From: Harmonia axyridis
Taxonomy: Eukaryota; Arthropoda; Insecta; Coleoptera; Coccinellidae
Reading direction: 5' to 3'
NCBI RefSeq assembly: GCF_914767665.1
Contig: NC_059501.1
Location: 22,482,501-22,546,500, forward strand
DNA: 64,000 nucleotides
The notes under the pieces were generated by a model. It did not search any database. It saw only the letters and a program-made list of their open reading frames with translations, and had not been told where the DNA came from. Below are positions 46,601 through 57,000 of the stretch, piece after piece. The translations under genes were made by a program, and so were the position numbers. The number at the start of each line of letters is the position of its first letter. The stretch's first letter is position 1.

Positions 46601-49390
46601 AATAAAGATCAATTCATCAAATGCACATTGAGCCATATTTATGAAATTTGCCAAAACGCATCAAAATGGTGAATGCGCAGGTGAAAAATTTATTCAAGTA
46701 AATTTTCAAGAATATTTCATTTTAAGAATGTTGCACGAGATGGTTATTTCTGAGTAGTGTTAAGAATCGATCTGGAGTCAGCTGACTTAACAAAACAGCT
46801 GCTGGGCGGACATCTGACAGTTTACATGATTATCGCTTTTATTCAAATTATTGAAAACTCCTGATTGGGCCATATTTAAGATGTCTAAAATACTGGCGTG
46901 TTCATTACTCTATAAAAACCTTAAGAATTAAGTGGCAACTTTTGAAGGGACCGGCTTTCTTAAATTCTAATGGTATTGGGCATTTTTCACTTGATTTCCC
47001 CATCAATTTTTAAGGCGCCCACATAGTCTTTCTGTCAAATGTCGATGTTGTTTTGAGGTGAAAACAACAACAAACGACTTTTGACAGAACAAATCTGATC
47101 AGACCATAGAGTGCATCCGTGAATGGATGTTCAACATTCACCTACCTCGAATAAAGAAGGTAGTTTTAGTATTGCTAAAATCAAGTTTCTCTTTTATCGT
47201 TTCAGTTCTGCTAACGCCAAAAAATGGGAGATCGAACTAGCCACTTTAAAAAGCAATAATGCTCGTCTAACGAGCGCACTTCAGGAAAGCACAGCAAACG
47301 TTGATGAATGGAAGAGGCAGTTAGCAAGCCTGAAAGAGGAGAATCTGCGTATGCGCTCCAAATACCAGGCTGATCTTGAAAATAGTCAAGGTTAGTGCAA
47401 GTGACCATAAGGCTCCACACCATATTACTTTATAGGGGTCGGCAAATAAGTCCTATGACGGGGGAATATGCACAGAAATATTTATTGTTCAAATAAATTG
47501 CATCAATCAATCAAGAATCAAGGACATAGAAATGTGAGGGGGTACTGGAGGTAATTACCCCCCCCCCCAAGACTTCCAATATTTAAATTTAATAATTCCC
47601 GCCAAAAAAGAACGAAAATTCCTTCATAAAAATGAACCAATAATCATTTTACTTTTCTTACTTACTCGGCAGTACCGTAAAGAATTGATCCTTTTTACGG
47701 TTATGAGTTTTTGATATAAATAATTTTTTTTCAAACGAATAACAACGTCATATTTTGACTGACAAGATCGTCGAAAAATTCTACTTCTACTTTGAGAAAG
47801 TACAGAGTGTCCTAAATTAGATTAAATATTTCGTTATATCTTGGTTTCTGTTTGAAAATTCTGAATAGTTTTTTTTCAGTAATTTTTTACGTTTTATATC
47901 ACAGTTTATTTTTTCTGAGTTTAATTTGAAATTGTACTTATTGTATTGAATATTTGAATAAACTCATTTATTATTATTATTATTATATGATGCTCATAGC
48001 AGATAATAGAAATCAAATACCGTTTAAGGGATATAGAGGAGAGTTGGTGTTTTTTAAATGGTACATCCTATATTTTTCAGGCTCAGATTTGTCGAAAAGT
48101 ATCTCGTTGCCGGTTTTTTCAAAATGTCATTCGTTTCAAAGATATTCACTTTTTCGCCTTCATTCTTTTGATGCGACACCTTCTATAAAATGCTTTCGAT
48201 GAGCATCGAATTTGGGACAGCCTGTACTCTTTTGGCCGGCATCTCGCAATTACATCATTAAATTTGAAATTAACATAGTGGAAATTACTTCGTTTTATTT
48301 TATTAAATTTGAAATATTTGAAATTGATCAGTCTAGAGTCTGCTAGCTCTCTCACTATGACTTCTGTTTTTGTCAGATTGTTGTTACATAAATAAACTAA
48401 AATTGCATTTGTTTTTACTATTGAACATTGAACATATGTAAATAACAACGTATTAAAAGAGTATTCTTGTGCGAATGATAAATTTTTTTGTACATTTTCA
48501 AAAATTTAAAAGTTGTTAACGCAACCACGAGATATCTGCAAGACCAGTATTTTCTCAATCGACCGTTTATAAAGCATTACTTTAAAATTTTCTAGCTTAG
48601 TCAAATGAAGCGCTAGCTCTCCTACTATGATTCATCCCCTACTAAAATTCATCTCTATAGTTTGGTAGATATAATTGCTCAAACTGGTCGATAAATTATT
48701 TCACATATTATTTCCTCCAAGATCTTGAAATCTTCAGTTTTCCTGAATTTCAATCCAATCATAACACATCATGTTTATTTCTCTTGTATAGGAGGAGGAG
48801 ATATAGCAGATGAATTGAGAAAAGAAATACATTCCTTAAGAATTCGAGTTGATCAACTTGAAGCTGAGTTGGACTGTAAAAATAATGAGTTAAAACTACA
48901 AAATTCTTCACAAAAATCAAATGAAATTCAGGTGAGTATTCTCAATTGAGTATGCCCGATGTGTAAGGAAATTCCTACCATCATTTTTAATTTCTTCATA
49001 GTGATCTCTCAAAAGAAAATATTTATTATAAATTTTATACCAAAATCATATTTAATCATTTTTAAACTAGAAAAAACAGATATTAATATAATGTATTCTA
49101 TCTTCAACAACGATGTTATTTCCTAAACACAACGTGTATATTTTTATTTGAATGAAATTGAAAAATATTGAACAAATTCTTAAGTACACTATTTTTTTCA
49201 ATAGGTATTACAGAGAGAAAACCAAGAACTCATTGATACCGCCAAATTAGCACAAACAGAACTCGATGTGGCTTTAGGAGCTCACGAATCTCAAAGACAA
49301 GTTCTTGTCACCCTCAACGAACAACTCGCCTCGCGCATACAAGATTTAGTTACTATCCATGACGAAATTTCTACCGCTTTACAAACCTGA
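31643..49390 (+). CDS. homer: Homer scaffold protein, seven exons
   Basis: Exons: 31643-31647 (ATGGG, candidate), 32058-32346, 32614-32779, 33910-34090, 47206-47390, 48792-48931, 49205-49390; 383 aa in total. Exon 2 encodes the EVH1 domain (EQPIFSCKAHVF, YRIISVEGQKAVINS, NMTFTKTSQKFGQW, ANTVYGLGF), which binds PPxxF motifs in mGluR, IP3R and Shank-type partners at synapses. Exon 3 continues FIDKFNEVKEA. Exon 4 is a Ser/Pro-rich linker. Exons 5-7 form the long C-terminal coiled coil used for tetramerisation (KKWEIELATL, ELRKEIHSLRIRVDQLEAEL, ending DEISTALQT). A first exon encoding only Met-Gly is how I recall this family. The 31643 choice fits phase but its donor GTGTGT is ordinary. Intron 4 (34091-47205) hosts a LINE and an antisense cuticular gene. 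Confidence 0.9.
34091..35335. other. Start of homer intron 4
   Basis: AT-rich intron DNA between exon 4 and the LINE. It contains short open frames without recognisable features. Nothing else is supported. Confidence 0.5.
35429..38437 (-). CDS. LINE ORF2: endonuclease-reverse transcriptase, 1002 aa
   Basis: The N-terminal 240 residues are an APE-type endonuclease: WKLATWNVRGIKG, TVTETKKKG, YGPNEDAK, CGDFNSRVG and GSDHYMLVAKI give the catalytic Asn, Glu, Asp and His positions. The reverse transcriptase follows at about residues 480-780: GYDRITPEMMK, DNYRGINLLCTALKVYE, FVFIDLVKAFDRVSR, QGGVLSPTLFILF and the active site CAFADDIVLMA. The C-terminal part (LSYGCETWNTTRRM, RQLGWWGHLHRMEEERP, GRPQQTWEDMVEEE) is a familiar tail of RTE/CR1-like insect LINEs. 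The enzyme would nick target DNA and prime reverse transcription there. There are no internal stops. Clade assignment needs a tree. Confidence 0.92.
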   Translation of the reverse strand: METKRGKEYEYRKTQMEEMSRETREVKEKKGRDNWKLATWNVRGIKGREDELIQELERYQIKILTVTETKKKGIGEQVMRGDHLMIYGGVKYEQHGAAGVGCIIDKNWRKYVEHWQVYSERLLKVRLRREKSELWNIIVAYGPNEDAKVEDKNKFWEELNMVTEECRGKIVVCGDFNSRVGIGGGRDGIVGKYGETKKTNNGERLIEYCRMNNMIVSNTFFEHKDVHRYTRHGHNVDDRSIIDYFLVERDNRRDIADVRVHRGAEIGSDHYMLVAKIMSEGKEKVEHRQLNEGYENIKSYKLRQMSVAEEYRKDVEENMTRVEIGVEEGVEEVWGRFKNILMESAKRVCGSVKIGRNRRGTAWWSDNLKRQIKMKKILWKEYLKNRNACNYRKYKEQRKRVKQVTLEEKEKTWRDFGERMEKNYTENRKLFYRVMKNMRKGEKIDNTSIKCKGNRLLVGEKEIMERWKEHFIELLKGNEVKKEDTQKKDKRWEDDGEDLISIEEVKVALRRVKNGKAAGYDRITPEMMKNMGEKGINVFREICQKAWNSKEIPQDWKMAMIVPAYKNGDRKKCDNYRGINLLCTALKVYEAILESRLKISTEDTLDKAQSGFMRGRSVQDHIFTLKQTIHKMKRSGRKAYFVFIDLVKAFDRVSRSKMWDILKTRGINRNLVESIKSVYCESLNCVIVRNMKSELFETKEGLRQGGVLSPTLFILFLDEIIREAKERTEKLTIGFKNLRRVVISECAFADDIVLMAGTRRSIQGNLDIWNGILRKYGMEINRRKTKVMEVNDEREDDWRLEIEGEEVEKVKCFRYLGVNIENTGSQEREINERIEKAGRLYHTVNRKFLRRTEVEEKTKMTVFKSIFRPVLSYGCETWNTTRRMRSKLQAVEMKFLRGVKGVTRMDRRRNDDIRGELGIKSLERFVGERQLGWWGHLHRMEEERPIKQIWEAKVEKKAKRGRPQQTWEDMVEEEIKKRGKSVREAEMMTSNRTEWKKFIESN
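38467..39234 (-). CDS. LINE ORF1: coiled-coil nucleic-acid-binding protein, 255 aa
   Basis: Residues about 40-110 are a charged coiled coil (MEQMKLEMRRNTEEVKLEM, KRELESRIRNLEDKVDREE). Residues about 110-215 resemble the RRM-like and C-terminal fold of L1-type ORF1 proteins (NNIVVKKLKTSDGNEREK, KGKDIFIDNDLTAKERKIQ, GKNVRVGYRKLFIEEK). Such proteins coat the element RNA. ORF1 stops 29 nt before the ORF2 start, so ORF2 is probably made by reinitiation. It is intact. Confidence 0.8.
   Translation of the reverse strand: MNKGDFKRSRSEEEEEDIFAKSKKVIRSPNIKNKGKDMEVESLKAMFENMMEQMKLEMRRNTEEVKLEMNKLRKEMQVRESQWENEKRELESRIRNLEDKVDREERQKRKNNIVVKKLKTSDGNEREKIEKFINEELKIKVNIAKAYKINRGKENEMIVAEVESWEQKQNIMRKKQMLKGKDIFIDNDLTAKERKIQNQIVEISKEEKKRGKNVRVGYRKLFIEEKVFVWDEREQGVKEQEVLKKSDLGQSSKNQ
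39651..40026. other. DNA between the LINE and the cuticular gene
   Basis: AT-rich; forms the 3' flank of the cuticular gene. A minus-strand AATAAA near 39737-39732 is a possible but distant poly(A) signal. No gene recognised. Confidence 0.4.
40027..40544 (-). CDS. RR-2 type cuticular protein (chitin-binding)
   Basis: Two exons are certain: 40544-40386 (53 codons) and 40266-40027 (79 codons plus stop), joined in phase 0. The first carries most of a signal peptide (VIILLAFATFVNA), then an acidic Gly/Tyr linker (GGGAEAYGDEHSGYGGED). The second is a Rebers-Riddiford domain of the RR-2 kind (YQYNYAVNDHLTGDIKQQYE, DGDTVKGSYSFKEADGSTR, VNYKADSINGFQATV), which binds chitin in hard cuticle. The first exon (Met plus five codons) is ambiguous: 41835-41818 (MTSLLS, donor GTTAGT) and 40620-40603 (MSLILP, donor GTGTGT, 58-nt intron) both fit. 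The gene is nested antisense in homer intron 4. The product would be about 138 aa. RR-2 genes are normally clustered; this one looks solitary in this window. Confidence 0.88.
40621..43290. other. Homer intron 4, middle part
   Basis: Upstream region of the cuticular gene. Apart from the alternative first exon at 41818-41835, no coding sequence is supported. The open frames at 42202-42753 show no recognisable features. Confidence 0.4.
43291..43354. mobile_element. 64-bp TA-target mini-MITE
   Basis: CAGGGTGTTTTATCA and the inverse TGATGAAACACCCTG (one mismatch) are flanked by TA at 43289-43290 and 43355-43356. The ends resemble Tc1/mariner-type termini. Confidence 0.65.
43982..44003. repeat. 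(CT)n microsatellite after AATAAA
   Basis: A run of about ten CT units directly follows CCAATAAA. This could be the simple-repeat tail of an old LINE on the plus strand, but no coding part is visible to the left. Confidence 0.45.
44591..45224. mobile_element. MITE with GGGCCAnTnGCACCATT ends
   Basis: The left end GGGCCAATAGCACCATT and the right end, inverted, GGGCCAGTTGCACCATTTG enclose about 600 nt with further inverted sub-repeats (TAATCAATGTTTA-like). Possible 3-bp target ATA on each side. Non-coding; in homer intron 4. Confidence 0.6.
45230..47205. other. Homer intron 4, last part
   Basis: AT-rich intron DNA with an (ATT)n run near 45312. No gene or clear element found. Confidence 0.45.
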
Positions 49391-49684
49391 AGATCTGTAG
49401 CAACTGTTGAAAAGTTATTAGGTTTGATACGTTCTAATTATATAAATCTTATCAAATTGCAATGTATTGGTCATAATGAGATTAATGTTCATTTTGCGAT
49501 AGATTATTGAACTGATATGCATAAATTCAACTATAATGTTTAGGGTGTACCTGAATATACAGTTGAAAATTTACTCAAAGATATGTGTATATCATTACCT
49601 GCTGGTATGGAATATTTATTTAATCACCATAAGTGATGACAGAAATGAAACATGACTATGTTATTCCAAACAGAAATACTACGA

Positions 49685-49690
49685 AATAAA
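49685..49690 (+). terminator. homer: Poly(A) signal of homer
   Basis: AATAAA about 295 nt past the stop codon, in AT-rich 3' UTR. Confidence 0.5.
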
Positions 49691-50069
49691 ATAATGAGAA
49701 AAGCTTGTACTGTTAATTATATATAAGTTTGTTTCTCTCAAAAAAAAAAAACAGACCTTGCGCTGACGTTACAGTTACCATTATTTATTCATTTACTCTG
49801 TGTATTTTGCCTCCATATTGAAATGTGGTTCACATAGACCTAATCATTAAGACAGGTGAGTACAATTTTACTGTCCTAATAATCTTATGATTTTATAACC
49901 TTCTAATTTGGATATGGTGCACAAATATGTGCAGTCATCGCTAAAAATAATTGAGTGCAGGTCTCCAAAAACCAGAATGAAACCCTCAATCTCGGTTCAT
50001 TACTATATTGGATGCTATTCTTGATTGTACAAAAACCGTTTGAAAACATTTGCATAAGGCTAGTCTCAA

Positions 50070-50830
50070 GAAGAATATCGATGTAAGGGTACCACACAAG
50101 TTAACGCAAAACGTCAAGGACCGAATTTCCATCTGCAAATCGCTGTTGAATCGCAACCAATTCAACCCATTTTGAAGCTGTTGGTGACTGGTGATGAAAA
50201 GTGGATCACTTACGACAACGTCAAGCGAAAACGGTCGTGGTCGAAACGCGGTGAACCGGCGGAAACGGTGGCCAAGCTTGGATTGGATTGGCGCCTACCA
50301 AGGCTTTGTTGTGTGTTAGGTTGGATTGAAAGGGAATTATCTACTATGAGCTGCTCCCCTACGGCACAACTCGGAACTGTACTGTCAACAATTGGACCAT
50401 CTGAAGGAAGCAATTGCCTAGAAACGGCCAGCTTTGGCCAATAGGAGAGGAATTGTGTTTCATCAGGCCACACACATCGATAGTGACTCGCCACAAGCTC
50501 CTGGAGCTTGGTTGGGAGGTTCTTATGCATCCACCTTATAGTCCGGACCTGGCACCAAGTGATTACCATATGTTCCTGTCTATGGCGAAAAGTTTGGTTG
50601 GGGAAAAATTCGCTTCAACAGAGGCTTGTGAAAATCAACTGCCTCATTTTTTTTGCTTATAGGGACGAGGGCTTCTATAGGAGAGGCATAAAGATATTAC
50701 CTTCAAAATGGCAACAAGTTATCGAACAAAACTGTGCATATTTGGTCTGAATCGAATTATTCTAATAATTTCAATCAAAGACTTGTTTTTCATGTAAAAA
50801 ATGGCTTTCTTCTTACGCCACCTTGCACTA
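50070..50830 (+). mobile_element. Truncated mariner between homer and AK7
   Basis: The plus strand carries LVTGDEKWITYDN (first catalytic Asp) at about 50180 and HPPYSPDLAPSDYHMFLSM near 50530. It then has GEKFASTEACEN and GIKILPSKWQQVIEQN, in different frames. The right end (TTTTTCATGTAAAAAATGG) matches the left end of the minus-strand element at 20772. The 5' part is missing. It is non-functional and lies between the convergent 3' ends of two genes. Confidence 0.75.
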
Positions 50831-51013
50831 AAGCTCATCCTTCCTTAAAGATATTTTTTTATCAACTTGAATTCAGAATATGTTTTGGGATGTTTCATAT
50901 TTTCGGGTTCCTGAAAAATTAACAGAAAAATGAAAGAGAACTATCAAAAATATTTACAAATGACGAAATAATATATTAGAAATATATTGTATAACCATTT
51001 TCATTCTTTAGGA

Positions 51014-54000
51014 TTATTTTATTTCAAGATTTAATGAAAAAACTTTTGCAATCGGTTTTTCTCCATTTCTCGAATACTTAGGGTTGTACATTTGTCCTTT
51101 TGGATTATGCTTGAATAAATACTCTGCTAAATAATCTATTGGATTGTTCGGTCTTGTCTCTACAACTTTCATTATTGCTTCAAATAGTATAGGAAGAATG
51201 TTATTAGCCATGAAAGTTCTATATTTTTCTATTTTGGGTGCCAATATCCTCTCCAATCTAACGTTTATATGATGATACTTTTCCAGCAACTTTTTCATTT
51301 TTTTATCTAACTGTTTCTTTTCATTTTGTATCTGCAGCTGTAAGTGAAAATCATTATTTTTTTCATTATTAAGTATCTCTATTATATAGAAAAAATTGAG
51401 TTTAATTTTCACTGAATTTTGATTATAAGTTTATAAGCTTTTGTTCATTCGTACGAAGTTCGAGATTTTATACAGGTTGTTCCTAAATTGGAGATACAAA
51501 GGGAAATGGGAGATTCCTTGGGAAATTTTAAACATGGGCCCGCAAACAGAATGTTTCTTGTAATTCTACTTTTTGCGATGATTATACCAATTTATCGAAT
51601 CTTTATTGATATTCGGTATAGACTGGGTACATGAGTACCAAAACTTATAATTCATTCATTATCACAGCTTTTCATCTGCATCTTCATAATAATTTTTATT
51701 TTCCTGATTACTAGAGGATTATTTTAGATTTTTTTCCGAAATCGGTAGCAGATACAACAGAAGGAACCAAAAAGTGTAGTACTGGACCAAAGTTTCTTTC
51801 TACATAAACTTACGGATTGGTCCATCAAAAAAAAGTTCTGGAGGAAATAAGCGGGTACTGTTCCAGAAAAAATATCACTCTGTTGGTTTGCATTCAAAAT
51901 TATCATCAAAATTTTGTTTAACGGGATGTCCTTTCCAGAATTCAACCTGGTAGGTAAGTATACTTGTAAGGAATTTCCTCGATCTGATTGAATTACGCGA
52001 GTAGTCAGGTCAATGAATCAGATTGCTTAATACCAATACGGAACGTTGTTAAATTCGCAAACGTATCATCAGTATGATCGATGAATTCATTCCGAATACA
52101 GTGAGTTGCAATATTGTGAAATTTATCTAACAACAAATTAGTGAATAAGAACATTGAATGTTGTTTCTTTGTTATTTACAGGTAGGATTAATATTCTAGA
52201 TCATGTATGTAAGTGTAAATAGTGTATATAATAATAAAAGCTTTGTTATTTACAGAGAAACACAGCTGTTTTTATTACAACCAGAAAGATACTTAATAAC
52301 ATTATAAAACAACATTCTGGTTTTAAATCACTATGGAAAAGTTGAAGTTCACATTCAAAATGCTGGCTGCTTCAGATGGAAAGTCAAATGTGCTTTGTGT
52401 GACCAGAATAACTACAACGGATGGCAATACATTCAAAATCCCAAATGAGTATTCAAATGCATTATTACATGTAGAATTACTAAAAACTGCGGCATATACA
52501 AAAATCAAGAAAACTTGCTCACAAAGAGGCCAAACAAGGAGAGTGTGGGTGAGTTTAACAAAAGAAATGAGAAATACTTATTTCGATGAGGATGGAAATA
52601 TCCAGTTTGAAAGCGTATACTTAGAGGAAGTGAGTGAAGAAAGCAGTGACACAACTACAAGTACTAGTGCTCCAGAACATTCATTAGAAAAATTATTAGA
52701 GAAGATACTGAAGAAAAACCAAGAAAATAGTGGAGAGAGAAATGTGGGTAAATTGGCCACAGAATTTACTGTCGGAAAATTTGATGGAAAAAATGCAAAT
52801 GCAGAGCAATGGTTAAGAAGTTTTGAAAAAGAATGTGAAAGATTCGAAATTGATGAAAATTGTAATAAAATAGAAATTTTGAAATCATTTATGGAAAAAG
52901 TTGCTGCAGATTGGTATGATTGTACTCTATTGAAACTCACTATCACAGCAGAATGGAATGATTGGAGAGAAAATTTTTGTGAGACTTTCTCATGTAAAGG
53001 TTGGTCTCCAATAAAATATGCAATAGCATTTAGATATCAAGCGGGCTCACTATTAGAATATTCTATGAAGAAGGAAAAATTACTATTACAAGTAAGAAAA
53101 ACTATGGATAGTGATACGCTTGTTGATCTTATTGCTATGGGTTTACCCAACTTCATATTAGACAAAATTGATAGAGAAAAAATAGTAAAATCTGAAGATC
53201 TACATAATGAATTGAATAAATTAGAACATTTAACCATGAAAAAAAATTCAGAAGTCAAAAAGTTTAAGCCTGACTTTAAAGGAAAAACGGAAAAAATACC
53301 TTGTAAAATATGCAAAGATAATAACAAAGGAACAAGATTTCATCCCGAAATGGAATGCTGGTTCAGAGACCCAGAAAAGAAAGGTAACAAACTGAGACAA
53401 GTAAATAACTTAACTTTAGATGTAGAATTAAGTACCGATGATACAAAAAACTAATCGTACCACCATTAATTGAACTCAAAATTAGGTTGAATGATATTTT
53501 GGAAATACCTGCAATTTATGATCCAGGATCAAATGTATCATTGATAAATGCTAAATTGATTAATGTAAAGACAAAAAATGGCTATAAAAAGAAAACTAAT
53601 TTGAGAACGATTAATGGTGTTCATGAAACAGATGGTATGGTAAAATTAAAAATAAAAATATTAAATATAGAAAAATATGTAAACGTGTTCATAATCAATA
53701 ATGAAAATTTCAAGTACAATTTCCTTATAGGCCTAGATTGTATTCAAAAATTTAAGTTGATACAAAATGAAAGATTAGAGATAGAACAAAAAGATTCCGA
53801 ATCTAATATATTAATGAATGAGTATCAAATTAATTTTAATGAACATGTAGAGATAAATACTTTTAATATTTCAATGAATCATTTGAATAATATTGAAAAA
53901 AAAGTTATAACAGATTTAGTAAACAAATATAAAAATATTTTTGCTAAAGATAAGTACGATATAGGTACCGTAAAAGACTATGAAGCAAGAATTGATCTCA

Positions 54001-57000
54001 TAGTAGATAAATATTGTAGTAAAAGGCCTTATAGATGTACAATTGATGACAAGAAAGAAATAGAAGTACAAATATCTCAATTACTTGAAAAAAATTTGAT
54101 AGAAGAGTCATATAGCCCTTTTGCTGCCCCGGTAACTTTAGCCTTTAAAAAAGATGAAAATAGAAGATCAAGATTATGCATAGATTTAAGAGATTTAAAC
54201 AGAATAATAGTCCCTCAATCACAACCGTTCCCATTAATAGAAGACCTAGTAATCAAAACAAGAAACTGCAAATTTTTTTCAAAGCTTGATATTAATTCTG
54301 CTTTTTGGTCAATCCCTTTACGAATTGAAGATAGAAGAAAAACGGGATTTGTAACCCAAGAAGGTCACTTCCAATGGACTTGCCTACCATTCGGATTAAA
54401 AACATCTCCGGCCATTTTCCAAAGAATTCTTAGTAATATAATAAGAAAACACAAATTATCAGAGTTCACAGTTAACTATATAGACGACATTTTAATATTT
54501 TCAAAATCCTTTGAAGAACACATAGATCATTTGACACAGTTATTAGAAGCAATCATGAAAGAAGGATTTCGATTAAAACTCTCGAAATGCACATTCGCAC
54601 TCGACTCAGTACAATATTTAGGCCACATAATAAAACATAACACGATCTCGCCAATGAAGGATAATTTAATATCGATAAGAAATTTTCCTGTGCCAAAAAA
54701 TAGAAAAAATGTTCGACAATTTTTGGGTAAAATTAATTTTTACAACGAATACATACCAAAAAATTCAATAACTTTAGACCCACTACATAATTTACTGAGA
54801 AAAGGACAGGAATTCATTTGGTCAGAAAAATGTCAAAATGTATTTGATTATATGAAAAATTTTCTTTGCACCCAACCAGTTTTAGCCATTTTCGATCCAG
54901 GCTTACCGATTCATATATATACAGATGCAAGCTTGCAAGGCATAGGTGCCGTTTTGAAACAACCACAACTGAACGAAAATAGTAAAACAGAAAAACCAGT
55001 AGCATATTTTTCCAAGAAATTGAACGAATCACAGAAAAAGAAAAAAGCAATTTATTTGGAATGTATAGCAATAAAAGAATCCGTAAAGTATTGGCAACAT
55101 TGGCTTATAGGTAAACACTTCAAAGTATTTTCAGATCACAAACCTCTAGAAAAGATGAATATAAAAGCTAGAACTGACGAAGAACTAGGAGATCTCACTT
55201 ATTACTTGTCGCAATTTGACTTTGAGATAATTTATCGCCCGGGCAAGGATAACTTAGAAGCAGATTGCTTAAGCAGAAACCCGGTGCTAGACGCTGAAGA
55301 AGAAGAAGACAAGATAAAAGTGGTGAACTTAATAAAATTAGAAGATATTTTAGAAGACCAGAAGCAGAATAAAGATATAAAAATCAATAAAAATGGACTG
55401 AGAATGGACAGTGAAAATAATTTGTGTTATAAAAAAGCAAGAAATATAGAGAAAATTTTCCTGTCAGAAGAATTCAGTGAAAAATTAATTAAGGACACAC
55501 ACAATGAATTTGGTCATATTGGAATAAATCAAATGAAAAACAAAATACTCACTCATTATACAGCAGCAAATATATCAGAAAACATAAGAAAAATATGTAG
55601 ATATTGTGAGGTTTGTATAAAAAATAAAACAAGAGGACAAAACAAAATTGGCTTAATGTCACATCTTGGGCCCGCAAAAAAACCATTCGAAATAGTCTCC
55701 ATAGACACAATAGGTGGATTTGGTGGCTCAAGATCCACGAAAAAATATTTACACCTCCTAGTAGATCACTTTTCAAGGTATGCTTACATATTAACATCGA
55801 AAACACAAAATGCAAATGGTTTTGTTAAACTAACAGAAAATGTACTAAAAGATCACGATATTCAAATACTTTTGACAGATCAATATCCAGGTATAAACTC
55901 TAAAGATTTCAAAAATTTTTTAGTGAAAAAAGGGATTACAATGATTTTTACAGGAGTTAATGCACCATTTTCGAATGGTTTAAATGAAAGACTCAACCAA
56001 ACCTTAGTAAATAAGATAAGATGTACAACGAACGAAGGAAAAAATAAGCATGCATGGACAACTGTAGCTCATAACTGCATAGATCAATACAATGAAACTG
56101 AGCATACAGTGACGAAATTTAGTCCAAAATATTTATTAGAGGGCGAAGATACATCAATATTACCGAATGAACTGAAAAAAAATAAAAATTATAATCAACT
56201 AGAAAACGATAGAATGACTGCATATAGGAATAGTATAAAATATCATGAGTATAATAAGAAATTATATGACAAAAATAGGAAGGAGTTCGACTTTAATGTG
56301 GGAGATTTAGTGTACATTGAAAATGGCAATAGAATGAACCGGAAGAAATTAGATGAAGTGAGAATCGAGCCATATAAAATTTTGAAGAAGATATCGAATT
56401 CAATATATGAAATTGATATAGGACATAAGAAATCAGAATCAAATATATTTCACATTTCGAAGCTCATTCCAAAACCTTGTTAATGAAAACCTTAGCATAT
56501 ACTTAAATATAAATTTATATAATTTTTGCAATATTGTAATTCACGCAAAATTTTCTTGTACCAAAAAAATGTTTGTCTTAAGGGGGGAGATGTAAGGAAT
56601 TTCCTCGATCTGATTGAATTACGCGAGTAGTCAGGTCAATGAATCAGATTGCTTAATACCAATACGGAACGTTGTTAAATTCGCAAACGTATCATCAGTA
56701 TGATCGATGAATTCATTCCGAATACAGTGAGTTGCAATATTGTGAAATTTATCTAACAACAAATTAGTGAATAAGAACATTGAATGTTGTTTCTTTGTTA
56801 TTTACAGGTAGGATTAATATTCTAGATCATGTATGTAAGTGTAAATAGTGTATATAATAATAAAAGCTTTGTTATTTACAGAGAAACACAGCTGTTTTTA
56901 TTACAACCAGAAAGATACTTAATAACATTATATACTCATACTCACTTCTTTTTGTAATTTCTCCTGTTCATTCCGAAATTTTTCTTGAAACTGTTTAACC

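Larger units (their letters stand above)
51965..56932 (+). mobile_element. Complete Ty3/Gypsy LTR retrotransposon
   Basis: Order: left LTR, gag (52333-53454), pol (to 56483), polypurine tract AGGGGGGAGA at 56581-56590, right LTR. There is a target duplication of 4-6 bp within TATACT. No env-like ORF lies between pol and the tract. Both ORFs are open and the LTRs look identical, so the insertion is young. It is antisense within the last intron of AK7, and its right end lies 13 nt from the exon 56946-57236 donor. Confidence 0.94.

Noticed and set aside
47550..47575. Poly-C run as a regulatory tract or array
   Set aside because: A simple homopolymer in a homer intron. No CRISPR-like or other structured array exists anywhere in the window, and none is expected in an insect genome.
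52578..55815. Minus-strand ORFs within the Gypsy element
   Set aside because: They are antisense to gag and pol, with low-complexity translations and no start context or motif.
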